DNA of 64,000 bases from Rhodosorus marinus. Its lineage: Eukaryota > Rhodophyta > Stylonematophyceae > Stylonematales > Stylonemataceae. The notes under the pieces are model-generated. The model was not told the origin of the DNA and made no database searches. It was given only the letters and a program-made list of their open reading frames with translations. A program made the position numbers and the translations under genes. The stretch is from positions 62,001 to 126,000 of the forward strand of contig JAMWBK010000007.1 of assembly GCA_029953675.1 (NCBI GenBank), written 5' to 3'. Positions 45,434 to 55,158 of this stretch are shown here, piece after piece (the stretch's first letter is position 1; every line of letters starts with the position of its first letter).

Positions 45434-45440
45434 TATAAAA
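45434..45440 (+). promoter_or_regulatory. TATA box of the astacin-like gene
   Basis: TATAAAA within GATACTATAAAACCCAGCG, 81 bases upstream of the chosen start codon. This would place transcription start near 45,465-45,470, giving a short leader. Confidence 0.6.
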
Positions 45441-45514
45441 CCCAGCGCGTCCTGGTTCCTGTTGTGCACAGATTGTCAACTCAACGTAGACACCATATGC
45501 AGAACATACAGTAC

Positions 45515-47588
45515 ATGAGCACAGAGATGGGGAGAACGATTGGAGTTGTCTTAGCGTTGATACTACTTGTGACCTCGGGCAGGGGTGCTATTCTTAGAGA
45601 TTCATCTAAGCGGTGGCCCGTTGGAACGCCCATTGCGTTCGCCTTCGAAGGGTTTGTGGCACCCGGAGTTCGAGACGCAGTAACCAGGGCTTTGGAGGAG
45701 TACAGTGCAAAGACCTGTCTGGAATTCAAGCCTGCGGTGCGGGGCGTGGACCGTACTACAATAAGTTTTTCTTCGGATCACCTTGACCGATGTTACCAAA
45801 GCACTAGCGGGTTCCTTGGTGATGGGCACGATCATCCTATCTACATCCATCCCGACTGCCCCGGGGGGATAGACCTCTTCACCCAAGCTCTTCACGAGAC
45901 CGGTCGTGCACTGGGCCTTATCGACTTGCAAAGACGTCCAGACAGAGGACAGTTCTTGTCCGTAAAGAGAAGCAGAGTGCGAAACAACCCAGCAGAAAGG
46001 GAGATGTTTGAGAGGATGGAGTGGGAGGAGGTCAGCCTAGAAGGCGTCGAAGACTTCACATTGAGTTCTGTAATGCTTTACGGTGAATTCTTCCTCTCCC
46101 AGAATGGAGGGAGGACCATGTTCCCTAGGAAACCCGGCGCCACATTGAAATCCAGGAAATTCAAGCTCGGAAGGGGAGATATCACCGTCCTCAACAGAGC
46201 TTACAATTGTCCCGGACCGGCTACTCCCGGGAGGCTCACCCTCGACCTCGTGAAGAAAACCAATCTGCATCCTCCAGAGGTCATCGAGGTCATCGCCGAG
46301 GCCGTGGACACAGATGGATTGAGTACAGTTCAAACTTTGTTACTGTTCAACACTGGAAGCAGGGACATTGTAGACGCCTCCCTTGACTTTGGCAACGGCA
46401 GCTTCCAGTACGTCCGGATACAAGCGCGCAATGCCGCGGGGATCCAGACAGAAAAAATTCTTCTTTCGATGCTGGTTCCAGTTGTGGAAGGAAGAACGAA
46501 TAAGAAACTATGCGAGGAACCGAAGAAGTGTGCTAAAAACATCCGATTTCGTTTGAACCATGTGGAACCCTCTTCGACGGCAGTTTGTAACCAGAACGCC
46601 TGCGAGAATGATGGGATTTGTGACGCAACCGGAGGGGATTCAGTCATCTGCATCTGCAAGAGGGGCTTCGCCGGCAACAGATGCCAGCACCGGTATGGAG
46701 AGCTCAATGTCGTCGTTCTCAGAGGACAGAACCTTTTCAACCGAGATTCTGGAGCAGATGGGCTGAGCGACCCGTTCGTCAACTTCACCGCGCGGAATGC
46801 TGCAGGCAAGACCCCAACCAAACCGAGCCTTGTCAAAGTTAATACTCTAAATCCCGACTGGAAGCAGCAGCGTCTCAATTTCGGAAGTAGTACTTGGGTC
46901 GAACTCGACGCTCAAGTGTTGGACTTTTCTTCTTGGAAACGCCGCGGAACCGCTAACCCCAATCCGAACAAAGGACCTCCACGCGCCGAGCTTTGCCCTA
47001 CGTGCATCTGCCACAGCTCTGAGGGTACCGGTTTCCGATCGGCAGACCAAGTCGAGCTCCTTCCTCGTCTGTGGGGCGGGTTTTGATCCTCAATGCAGTG
47101 TAAGAGCTCATCTCAGAACTGAGTTCCGCCCGCTCAATGCACCGGTGAACTGCCCAATCGGACGAACGGGAGCCTTTTGTGAACTAGTCTTTGCATCTCT
47201 CGAGATCAAGGTGGTCCGAATGGTCAGACCCGGCGTCTCAATCTCTGCAAGTCGAATCGAGATCTCTACTGAGAACGAGAGCTGCGTTAAAAAGGTTGAA
47301 CGCACAAGCGCAAAATCAGGCTTTGGAGAGGTGAATTGGAACGAATCCGTCTCGTTTGGAAACGATGCGTTCAAATCGGTTGTCTTGAAGGAAATCTCAT
47401 CCCCGGCATTTCCCCGAGTCGGCTTGATTTTGCTACCAACATCGTCAGGATCAGCACCCATCAAACGCAGGGTCTGTCGGAACACGGTTCCCTGTGACGA
47501 GTTCATAGACCTGGAGGTAACCAATCAGTTAGCACCCGCGCCGGGGATCCATGACATCACAAATACAGAATTTTTGTGTCCAAGTTGA
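45515..47588 (+). CDS. Secreted astacin-like pseudo-protease with EGF and C2-like modules (frameshifted)
   Basis: From ATG 45,515 (45,497 and 45,527 also possible), with a signal peptide (GVVLALILLVTSGRGA). Residues about 30-250 match the M12A astacin fold: TCLEF, a GLGDGH-like strand, CPGG, a zinc-site region, RRPDRGQ, SVMLYGEF and a final GDITVLNRAYNC. The zinc motif HExxHxxGxxH reads HETGRALGLID (45,893-45,925): the second His is Arg131, the third is Asp137, and SVMHY is SVMLY. Zinc binding and catalysis should be lost. An EGF-like module follows (CNQNACENDGIC...CICKRGFAGNRC, 46,587-46,690) and a C2-like beta-sandwich (VVVLRGQNLFNRDSG). Frame is lost between about 46,940 and 47,045 (stop at 47,086); the +1 frame continues with a second Cys-rich segment (GRTGAFCE) and a second C2-like domain to 47,588. 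Either a small intron I cannot place, a recent frameshift, or an assembly error. Confidence 0.75.
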
Positions 47589-48777
47589 GACGCCAAAGTG
47601 AAAATAAAATTGTTCCGGAGACTTAAAATTCTTCTTCAACTCGGGTGTGAGGATGTTTCCGAAGCACTAACGACGGCGACACAGAGATGCCCTTTGTGCA
47701 AATGACTAGATTGTATCTGCGGGCGACTAAAAACTAACAAGGTATAAAAAAAAACCCAACCTCGCAGCGCCTGCAGACAGACTCCAATCACACAAGTCGG
47801 CGCTTGCGTCTCCGGTTTTTGTAATTTACATGGCAGGCTTGGGGCCTTGGTCTATACACAACCACTCCGCACAAGATCTGATCTGTAGCAGAACCTTCGA
47901 TTACGCCTTAAAAACTTACGACTACTTAGTCGAGCTGGATAGGATGCGAGCGAGTACACTGAGTACAGTCATGATGATGAGCATAGTCTCAATGAGATTC
48001 ATAAATAAGCAAAGTGGAATTCAATAGATAAAATCAGGATCGGATGGAGTACAGTAGGTAAAGTGTCAATAAGATCCACTACCAGCGCTGGTAGGAGTAC
48101 AGTCTCAATAAGATCTCCGTTACCCACAAAGTATTCTCAGCCGCGCGGAAGTTCATTGAGCTTTTTTGACTTTGCCTCAAAAATTGACAATGTTACCGTC
48201 AACAAACAACAATAATAAAAACCCCTTTTTTGTTCCGTACCATCAAATCACGGCAATATCCCCCTATAATTGATATAATTAATTCGTATTTTTATTCAAT
48301 ATATCCAAATAAAATCTGCAATATACCAGTAATATCGAAAGTACGCCCAAAAGTTGAATATAATTGGCTTTTAATTCAATCAATTCCTGGAGAAAGAATT
48401 TTTTGAAGATTATCTCCTTTCTGAAATGAAAACGGGTAATACAATCCTTGCGAAGAACTTTGGAGAAAGCAGGCCCGTCTCTCCGATTCCATTGATTCGA
48501 GTACTTTAGTCCAGGACAAGCAAACCTCCCCCCTTCCACCCTACCCCCTCCCCCAACCCCTGCCGAATGAACGAAGAGAGTTGTCGCTTCTGAGTCTCAT
48601 GGAAGCAGGCCTCAAGAAAACGCGGGTGAACTCCGCCAAAGTTGCCAGCCCATTTGTGACTCCCTTTCCACTGTGCTTAGGACACCGGTGGTTAGTTTTC
48701 CAGTAAACCAAAAGGGCTAATATAAACAGGGAAGAGGTTGTAAGCGCCGGCATCCAATAAATCGACAAGATGAATGA
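47589..48777. other. Intergenic with short degenerate repeats
   Basis: 47,950-48,120 holds loose repeats of GAGTACAGT...CTCAATAAGAT. 48,150-48,480 is AT-rich. A TATA-like GGTATAAAAA (47,740) precedes a 65-codon open frame at 47,830, which I do not accept as a gene. Confidence 0.45.
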
Positions 48778-48830
48778 ATGTGGTTAATCGGAGACTGAAC
48801 GAAAAAAAAACCCGAGGAAAAAGAAAAGGC
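48775..48830 (-). mobile_element. Family D terminal scrap (D7)
   Basis: GAATGAATGTGGTTAATCGG followed by AGACTGAA, an A-run, CCCGAGG and AAGGCTCG: the last 50 bases of family D in reverse orientation. Again with a GAAT-repeat (ATTC) tail. Confidence 0.65.
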
Positions 48831-50129
48831 TCGAATGTGACCGCCATCCTCATTAAACCAGTCCACATATTTCACCAGTGCCACATACGTTTTTCATATT
48901 TTCATATTTTATGGGTTCAATCTCGACGTGGAAGAGAAGGGGGGAATCTTACAGATATGAAAGTGACCGCCAGTCAGTCTTGACACCAAAAAGTTTTTTG
49001 AAAACCACCACCATTGCCTTTACAGAAAGCGCTTTTGTCGCCGACAACTTGCACTGGAAGTCAGATGTGTGAATTAAACAAAGGTCACGATGGAAGCGGA
49101 TTGCAACTGTCGGGGACAGGTACCTGCTGCTAGCTATACAATCTTTCAGGATGGTGTCTTAGAACGAACTAGAGGGTGGGGAGTAATCCGCCAAGGCTTC
49201 TCGGCTGCTGCACAATCGGATCAACCATCAGAATGTGACGAACGGGAACGATTCCTCAAGCGTTTGAACACGTTGATTGACGGGAACGATTCCTCAAGCG
49301 TTTGAACACGTTGATTGATGGCATTCCACAAACGCAATCACGGCCAACGTCTGCGGGTTTCTATCTTTAGCAGACCTAATTTCGCAAGACTCGACTGTTT
49401 TCCATCCCGAGAAAATGTGGGTATGTCCCACACCCATGAAAAACGTTTAAAATTCCCCGATTCGTTCAGTCGATGTGTGTTGAAATCGACCCAGAAACTG
49501 ATTTTCTCTTGCTGGCAACAAATCGCGACGTCGCCTCATTCCCTTTCCTCAGAGCAAAAACTTCTGCTTCATCTGGTGACCCACACCAAAAAATTCCAAA
49601 GCAAACAGTCGAAAATCCCTATCACTGCTCGAAAACGAAAAGAGAAATTAAATTCCCAGTTTGGTACACCTCAAAAGGCAAAATATATCCCAAACCGTCA
49701 TCACCACTCTTCCAAACGACTCATCGAAAGCAGGCAAAACCCGGTGCCTCAAACAATCACCTTCGAACACAGTTATTGCACTCCGCAACGTCAAAAAAGG
49801 TATAAAGCCTTAAGGAGGGAGATGCTTGCATTGAGTCTCACTCCTTTTCCGTAGGAGCAAAAAACTAGAGGGTCCACGCAAGCAGCCCTGCCAGCCTGAA
49901 CGTCTATCAAAAACACGGAAACATGCTGGGTGCGCTCTACACGTTTCCATTCGGGCAATTCCATCATGAAAAGTAGCCCCAAAGTGATGATGATCTGTTT
50001 ATTCAGAGCTGAACTACTACCCTGCGAAGCGAGAAACAAGACACTGATGACGCGCGTTCAACAACAAAGCATAGCGTTGGAACACCACAAGGTCAAAGTA
50101 GAGTTGTCATGTTCCGTCTAATAACGGTT
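48831..50129. other. Intergenic, 1.3 kb
   Basis: Mostly single-copy AT-rich DNA. An open frame at 49,315-49,854 (179 codons) has a composition like random sequence and no domain. Contains a 38-bp tandem duplication, listed separately. Confidence 0.4.
49242..49317. repeat. Perfect 38-bp tandem duplication
   Basis: Units 49,242-49,279 and 49,280-49,317, each beginning ACGGGAACGATTCCTCAAGC. Identical copies imply a recent event. Confidence 0.95.
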
Positions 50130-50650
50130 ATCGGGCGGTACCCGTGGATAGACTATTGAAACACAGTATAAAATCAGAAGATGACCGATTGCCCGTCCGA
50201 TAAACACATGTCCGATAAACCGTTCGATATTCAATCAAAATTAGTCTAATGATCAATCATCTCCAGTCCAGGTATTGAATCATGATTACTTCTTGGTATG
50301 ACAAGCTCTCTCGACCATATCGTGAATCATGATTACTTCTCAGCATGACAGACTGTCATAGCATTTGTTGATCAAGCCAAAAAAACCGCCTTTGGGATCC
50401 ACTGAAACGTAATAGTCGAGTCGGCAAACGACCATGCACCGAAAAAGATGAAAAAATCATTGAAAACTATCGGACGCAATCGGTCGTTATCGGACCATTT
50501 ATCGGACGAAGGTTGTTTTGTCTTTTATCTTCAGGTCCGATAAACTCATATCGGACGGGGGTCAAAAGAAGATACCTTTTATTATTTCTAGATACTGGTC
50601 CGATAAATGTTTACCCGACGCAAGCGGACGGAGATGACAACCCTAACCAA
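50130..50650. repeat. TCCGATAA-rich dispersed repeat, copy 1
   Basis: About 520 bases sharing order and sequence with 54,045-54,660: a GATAGACTATTGA..CAGTATAAA segment, many GTCCGATAA/TTATCGGAC motifs, TTAGTCTAAT.ATCAATCATCTCC, two copies of GAATCATGATTACTTCT, then CGTTATCGGACCATTTATC. Non-coding. Could be a MITE, SINE or solo terminal repeat. Confidence 0.75.
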
Positions 50651-51291
50651 TGCAACAAAACACCAAAAACCCTTCGGCTCCTTTGCCACTCTTCAAGATT
50701 CCAGACTTTCATGATAACAGGGAAAAAGGGGGTTTTTGTGAGGGGAGGGGAGAGGGGGGGGGGGGTTTGGACGGATTTGTGAATTGCGTGTAATTAAGCA
50801 AAAGGAGACACTAGCAACAGTTTGAGGGGGTAGATTGCTTACTGGGAAGTTTGGTGTAGCGGAATGTCGATTGAGTTTTTTAGAGGGGAGGGTAAGGTAC
50901 GAGACTCCGTAGAAGTATCTCCTTTCATGGAGAGAATTTACCTCCTTTGCAGAAACGAAATGTATGGCAGGAAATGTTTTCAAGTCGATAGAGGCAGAGG
51001 CTTTTCGTTCACCCCCGTCTCGAACGTTGAGTTTTCTAAGGTAACCCCAGTCCCAAACATCGGAGGATTTTTATCCTCCGATGCTTGAGACTGAACTGAC
51101 CGTCCAACTGAGTACAGTTCGCCGTACCTGGACTTTAAGATCGCATAAAAGTCCGTCGCTTGATGGATGTCATCGAGGGAGAGTGGTGGGGTCCGGCTAG
51201 CACTGCTTCAGAGGACGCAATACTCGGTCTGGAAACTCGTCACTGGCCTTGTAAGGAGAAGGACGCGTAGCCTTCGCTTTCGTTGAAGAAA
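50651..51291. other. Intergenic and 5' flank of the first beta-helix gene
   Basis: Poly-G/poly-A tracts near 50,725-50,765. A CATAAAAG motif (about 51,146) could be a weak TATA element about 145 bases before the start codon. No gene seen. Confidence 0.4.
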
Positions 51292-53649
51292 ATGAGGACT
51301 TCAATGTTACTTGGCCTGTTCGCGCTGTGCGCTTCGTGCGCGTGGGCAGAAACGATTACGCTCAAGTGCGATGAGGAGCTGCGAGCTCAGGTCCAAGGTG
51401 CAGAAGCTGGCAACGTGCTACTCGCTGGTGGAGGTTGTATGTGGACAATCGACAAGCCTGTTCGGGTCTCAGTGCCATTAACAATACGTGGAGTACACGC
51501 TAGGGTCAAGAATGGCAAATTCATTCCCATTTTCGATGTCCGTGGAGACAACGTGACAATTACTGACTGCCGACTGGTTGGTAACTTTGGCACGATCTTC
51601 GAGACGAGGAGGAGGCCGCTCATCTACGCTCGCGGGAGCAATTTTGTAATGGAGAGGCTGAAGTTTTTCAAGGGTTCCAAGGATGGAATTGAAGTAGTCC
51701 CCCGGAATTCGCAGACCAACCCAATTAGGAACGGACTAATCAGAGACATTGTAGGCTACGATATGAACCGCGACGTTGTTGCGATTGATGGAAACGGCAG
51801 GGATGACGGCAGCGGAGGAGACTTCATCTCGAACATCACGATAGACAATGTCCGATCACACACAAGTCTGCAAGCAGGAGCGGTTGAAGTAAGCGACGGA
51901 GTATCCGACATATCAGTCCGCAACGTTTATGCTATCGACAGCATCTACGCGCTGACCATACAGGATCACTTGGCGGTGACGGAGGAAAACCGCCGTATTA
52001 TCGCCTCGAATATTGTCGCGGACTACTCCAACTACACGTTCTTTGCAGAGACAAACTTCACGGTGGCCCACAGAGACGTAGACATAAGAAGAGTGATGTC
52101 ATACAAGTGCCAGAAGAGCGTGTTCTTTAGTCACATTGATAACACGACGGCGACGGACGTGAGGTCTAGGCATTCGCTTAATCCCGAAAATGACGCAGAC
52201 GTCATTGACTGCAACCAGTTCACTGGCATCGACTGGAACTTCTTTGGCAATCCCCACCCGCGGGGCTATGTTGCCCTGAGGGCGTCGGGCAGTTTGGACG
52301 TGACCTTGAAGGGAATGATCATCAACCCAAAGAGCTTTTACAAAGGCGGTATTCTGTTCGTAGAAGACGTGGACGCCACGGAACCACAGCTTGACTTGAG
52401 CGAATCCGATTTATCGGACGCCCTGGTCTTTGAAACGAGTTTCGTTGAGGGGACACCGACTCCTACACCATCTCCAACTGCAACGGAGAGGCCCCCAACG
52501 CCCTCGCCAACCCTACCTCCGTCTCCCACGGCAACGCCGAGTCAAGCCCCAAACGTCGAACCGGAAGTTGAAATCAACTGCGCAATGGACTTGCAGGCGC
52601 AAATTGATGCGGCCCCTCCGTACACAACTCTGAAGGCTCCAGATGGAGAATGCTGCAACCTTTTCACGTCGGAGACCTTTGTGCTCGCTAAACCCCTCAC
52701 TATAGCTGGCCTGTGCGTTTCGCTAAATCCCGGGGTGGAGAGGAAGCCGATCTTTTTAATTCAAGCTCAGGAGGTTGTGATCCTTGACTCGGTCCTGACC
52801 GGAAATATTGGGACGGTAGATGTAAGAAAGGGTGCACCGCTCATCATCGCGCGGGATTCACACTTTGCGGTTAAGGGCAGTCGGCTGGACTTTTCTAGCA
52901 GCCACGCGATTCTGGTTCAAGGTAGCCCTCACAAGGCCGTACTCGAAGGGGGAGTACTTAGAAATATCACAGGAAAGGGCAACCTCGGGTCAATGGTCAA
53001 TGTACGTGGCGGCATGCATAGATTCGGTACGACTCGACACATCGTGGTTGAAAACATCTATGCAGAGGACAGCAAATACGGTGGGGCGTTGGAGATGGGC
53101 GATGGCGTTCAGGATATCTGGGCTGACTCGCTCTCCGCTCTGCGATGCGCACGTGCTGTAGCAGTATGGGACCATGGCCGTAGACGATTGCACGTGTTAC
53201 AGCGAATATTTGTCACCAACGTCCGAGCCGAAGACTGCAAGCTTGGTTTAGGGGTTCGAGGTAGCAAAAACGGCTTTGACTTTTCCGCGGAGGGTCTCGT
53301 TGCGAAGCACTGTGAAACAGCTCTAGCCATCAAGGGGGTTGACTATGCGAGGGTTTACGACATTGTCACCGAGAACGCTGAGTTTACGCGGAGCCAGATC
53401 CAGGTCGAAGACGCATTTGGGACAGCCCTGCGGCATTTGCACTTCGCTACCGGACGGGGGCAAGCCGCTATCTTCGTAAAGGCGTCCAACGACGTGATCA
53501 TTTCCGACGCCAGCCTCGCTCCCGGGACGCACTTCCAGTACGGCCTCGCCTTTGATGAGGACAACCAGCATCCGTGGTCGGCGATAATCTTCGATCCAAA
53601 TCTGTTGGACTTCAGCAACGCTGCTATTAGCCCCGTGGTTGTGTTCTGA
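51292..53649 (+). CDS. Secreted two-domain parallel beta-helix protein, paralog 1
   Basis: 785 residues from ATG 51,292, with signal peptide MRTSMLLGLFALCASCAWA. Two homologous beta-helix domains (about 20-380 and 425-785) joined by a Pro/Thr/Ser linker (TPTPSPTATERPPTPSPT). Both domains open with the same pattern: a strand ending in Cys, a helix with DLQAQ or ELRAQ, a second Cys near residue 45, then short repeating strands with Asn and Asp turns (PIFDVRGDNVTITDCRLVGN and equivalent), as in pectin-lyase-like right-handed beta-helices. I cannot identify a catalytic Asp/Arg/Lys set of a known polysaccharide lyase, so carbohydrate binding or cleavage is only a possibility. Single exon. Its nearest paralog is 1.5 kb downstream in the same orientation. 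Confidence 0.85.
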   Translation: MRTSMLLGLFALCASCAWAETITLKCDEELRAQVQGAEAGNVLLAGGGCMWTIDKPVRVSVPLTIRGVHARVKNGKFIPIFDVRGDNVTITDCRLVGNFGTIFETRRRPLIYARGSNFVMERLKFFKGSKDGIEVVPRNSQTNPIRNGLIRDIVGYDMNRDVVAIDGNGRDDGSGGDFISNITIDNVRSHTSLQAGAVEVSDGVSDISVRNVYAIDSIYALTIQDHLAVTEENRRIIASNIVADYSNYTFFAETNFTVAHRDVDIRRVMSYKCQKSVFFSHIDNTTATDVRSRHSLNPENDADVIDCNQFTGIDWNFFGNPHPRGYVALRASGSLDVTLKGMIINPKSFYKGGILFVEDVDATEPQLDLSESDLSDALVFETSFVEGTPTPTPSPTATERPPTPSPTLPPSPTATPSQAPNVEPEVEINCAMDLQAQIDAAPPYTTLKAPDGECCNLFTSETFVLAKPLTIAGLCVSLNPGVERKPIFLIQAQEVVILDSVLTGNIGTVDVRKGAPLIIARDSHFAVKGSRLDFSSSHAILVQGSPHKAVLEGGVLRNITGKGNLGSMVNVRGGMHRFGTTRHIVVENIYAEDSKYGGALEMGDGVQDIWADSLSALRCARAVAVWDHGRRRLHVLQRIFVTNVRAEDCKLGLGVRGSKNGFDFSAEGLVAKHCETALAIKGVDYARVYDIVTENAEFTRSQIQVEDAFGTALRHLHFATGRGQAAIFVKASNDVIISDASLAPGTHFQYGLAFDEDNQHPWSAIIFDPNLLDFSNAAISPVVVF

Positions 53650-54044
53650 TAGTCCAACTCCGTGCGTAAATTGGTTCGGACCTGTCCCCCCAGGTCCCAC
53701 CGAATCAATCACTGCGGCTTCAGATTTCAGTTCCACCGCCACTTCCATATCATAGAAAACAATTAAAAGAAAAGGGCACGAAATATTCAATCAACATCTA
53801 CGAAATATATTCAGTCAATGAAAACTAACTTCGAAAACTCGCAACACTTTTTGCCCCGCTGTAAAGCGGGGCAAAATTAATTTTTGGATTAAACCATGCG
53901 TTCGCTGTAAAGAAAGACGTGACTGGCGTGCGGGAAATGTCAGCAAAAAGGAAAAAAAAAACTGCCCCTTTTCGATCTCGATCGATTAACTTCTATCATA
54001 TTCCTTAATAAAAACCAATTAAAAGGGAGGGTTCTCGTAGGTTG
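53650..54044. other. Intergenic between the beta-helix genes
   Basis: 3' flank of paralog 1. A CCCCGCTGTAAAGCGGGG inverted repeat at about 53,854-53,871 could form a hairpin. No gene. Confidence 0.5.
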
Positions 54045-54660
54045 TCATGGGGGCGTCCGATAAAACGCTTACCGGACGGTCCAATAGAATTTTTTTTTAA
54101 AGTAGATAGACTATTGAGAATCAGTATAAAGTGATGGGATGTCAGCTTGCCATTCATGAAAAAAAAAAAAAACACGTCCGGTTGCCCTCCTTAATTTATC
54201 GGACCCGTCCGATAAACGGGTCCGAAAAATCGTTCCGATATTCAATCAACGTTAGTCTAATCATCAATCATCTCCGGCCAAGGCATTGAATCATGATTAC
54301 TTCTAGGTGATAACAAACTTTCGCTCAGCATGAATCATGATTACTTCTCGGGATGAGAAGCAGCTGCTAGCCGAACTCGACAGGCTGTTATAGAATTGGT
54401 TGATTACAAAAACCAGCTTTGTTATCACCCCCACCCTTCCCCCCCCCCGGGCCCATCCATAGCAAAAGGTAATCATTCCTTGCCTGTTAGTCAACAAAAT
54501 CAAACTTTAGACCAGTCGGCTAAAATCGAGCAAGCATAGACAAAAAAATCATGAAAAATATCGCAATAGGTCGTTATCGGACCATTTATCCGACGAAGTA
54601 TATTATTTTCTTTTATATTCAGGTTCAATAGACTCATATTGACAACCCTAGAATATATCA
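54045..54660. repeat. TCCGATAA-rich dispersed repeat, copy 2
   Basis: Same block order as copy 1 (50,130-50,650): TAGATAGACTATTGAGA..CAGTATAAAG at about 54,102, GTCCGATAAA motifs, TTAGTCTAATCATCAATCAT (about 54,251), two GAATCATGATTACTTCT units (about 54,289 and 54,331), and CGTTATCGGACCATTTATCC (about 54,573). It differs by short insertions such as a C-run at about 54,437. Confidence 0.75.
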
Positions 54661-55158
54661 CTAAACTCGGAACGTTAGGTAGGACGTTTCGGACGTTTCG
54701 GACGTTTGGTGAGTGGGCGTGTCTGTGAGAGAGTACACTCACTCTCAGACTTGGATTGGGATTTGGATTACACAATACGAAGGTGCCAATGTTTGCCCGG
54801 ATTTCGGACTTGACCGAGTTTTTGGAGGCGTTGGGAGGGGGGAGGAGGTGGATCTTTGTTTGGAGGCGACAATTGTACTCCTTTTGGATTGTTTTGGACG
54901 GCTAGTAAGTGCGTACAGTCGGACGATGGGATTGGGATTTGGTACGTCTGCAGGGCGGACTTCAGAGAGGTTTTGGAGGCGGACCAGTGTAAGGGCTTTC
55001 GCTTGCGTCCTCCTGCGCTTGGTTGGAGTGTAGATAGCGAGGGAGGTGAAGAAAAGGTATTGCGGTGGAGGACGGTAAGAGGGATGGATGAAAGATGAGA
55101 GCGTTAGATGTGAGATTTTGAACAAGGTTTTTGTTAGGGCGGAGAGGCAGGGGGGGAT
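54661..55158. other. Intergenic and 5' flank of the second beta-helix gene
   Basis: Triplicated GGACGTTTCGGACGTTTCGG at 54,682-54,710. Open frames on both strands (for example the minus strand 54,745-55,329) overlap the downstream gene start and are not supported. Confidence 0.4.

Noticed and set aside
46992-47045. 44-bp intron (GTGCAT...GGCAG) to repair the astacin gene frame
   Set aside because: Borders look acceptable, but removing it gives the wrong phase for the downstream frame.
47830-48027. 65-codon frame downstream of a TATA-like sequence
   Set aside because: Runs into a degenerate repeat region, no recognisable features; TATA-like motif alone is weak evidence.
49315-49854. 179-codon open frame in the intergenic region
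   Set aside because: Composition like random AT-rich DNA, no domain or signal, no paralog.
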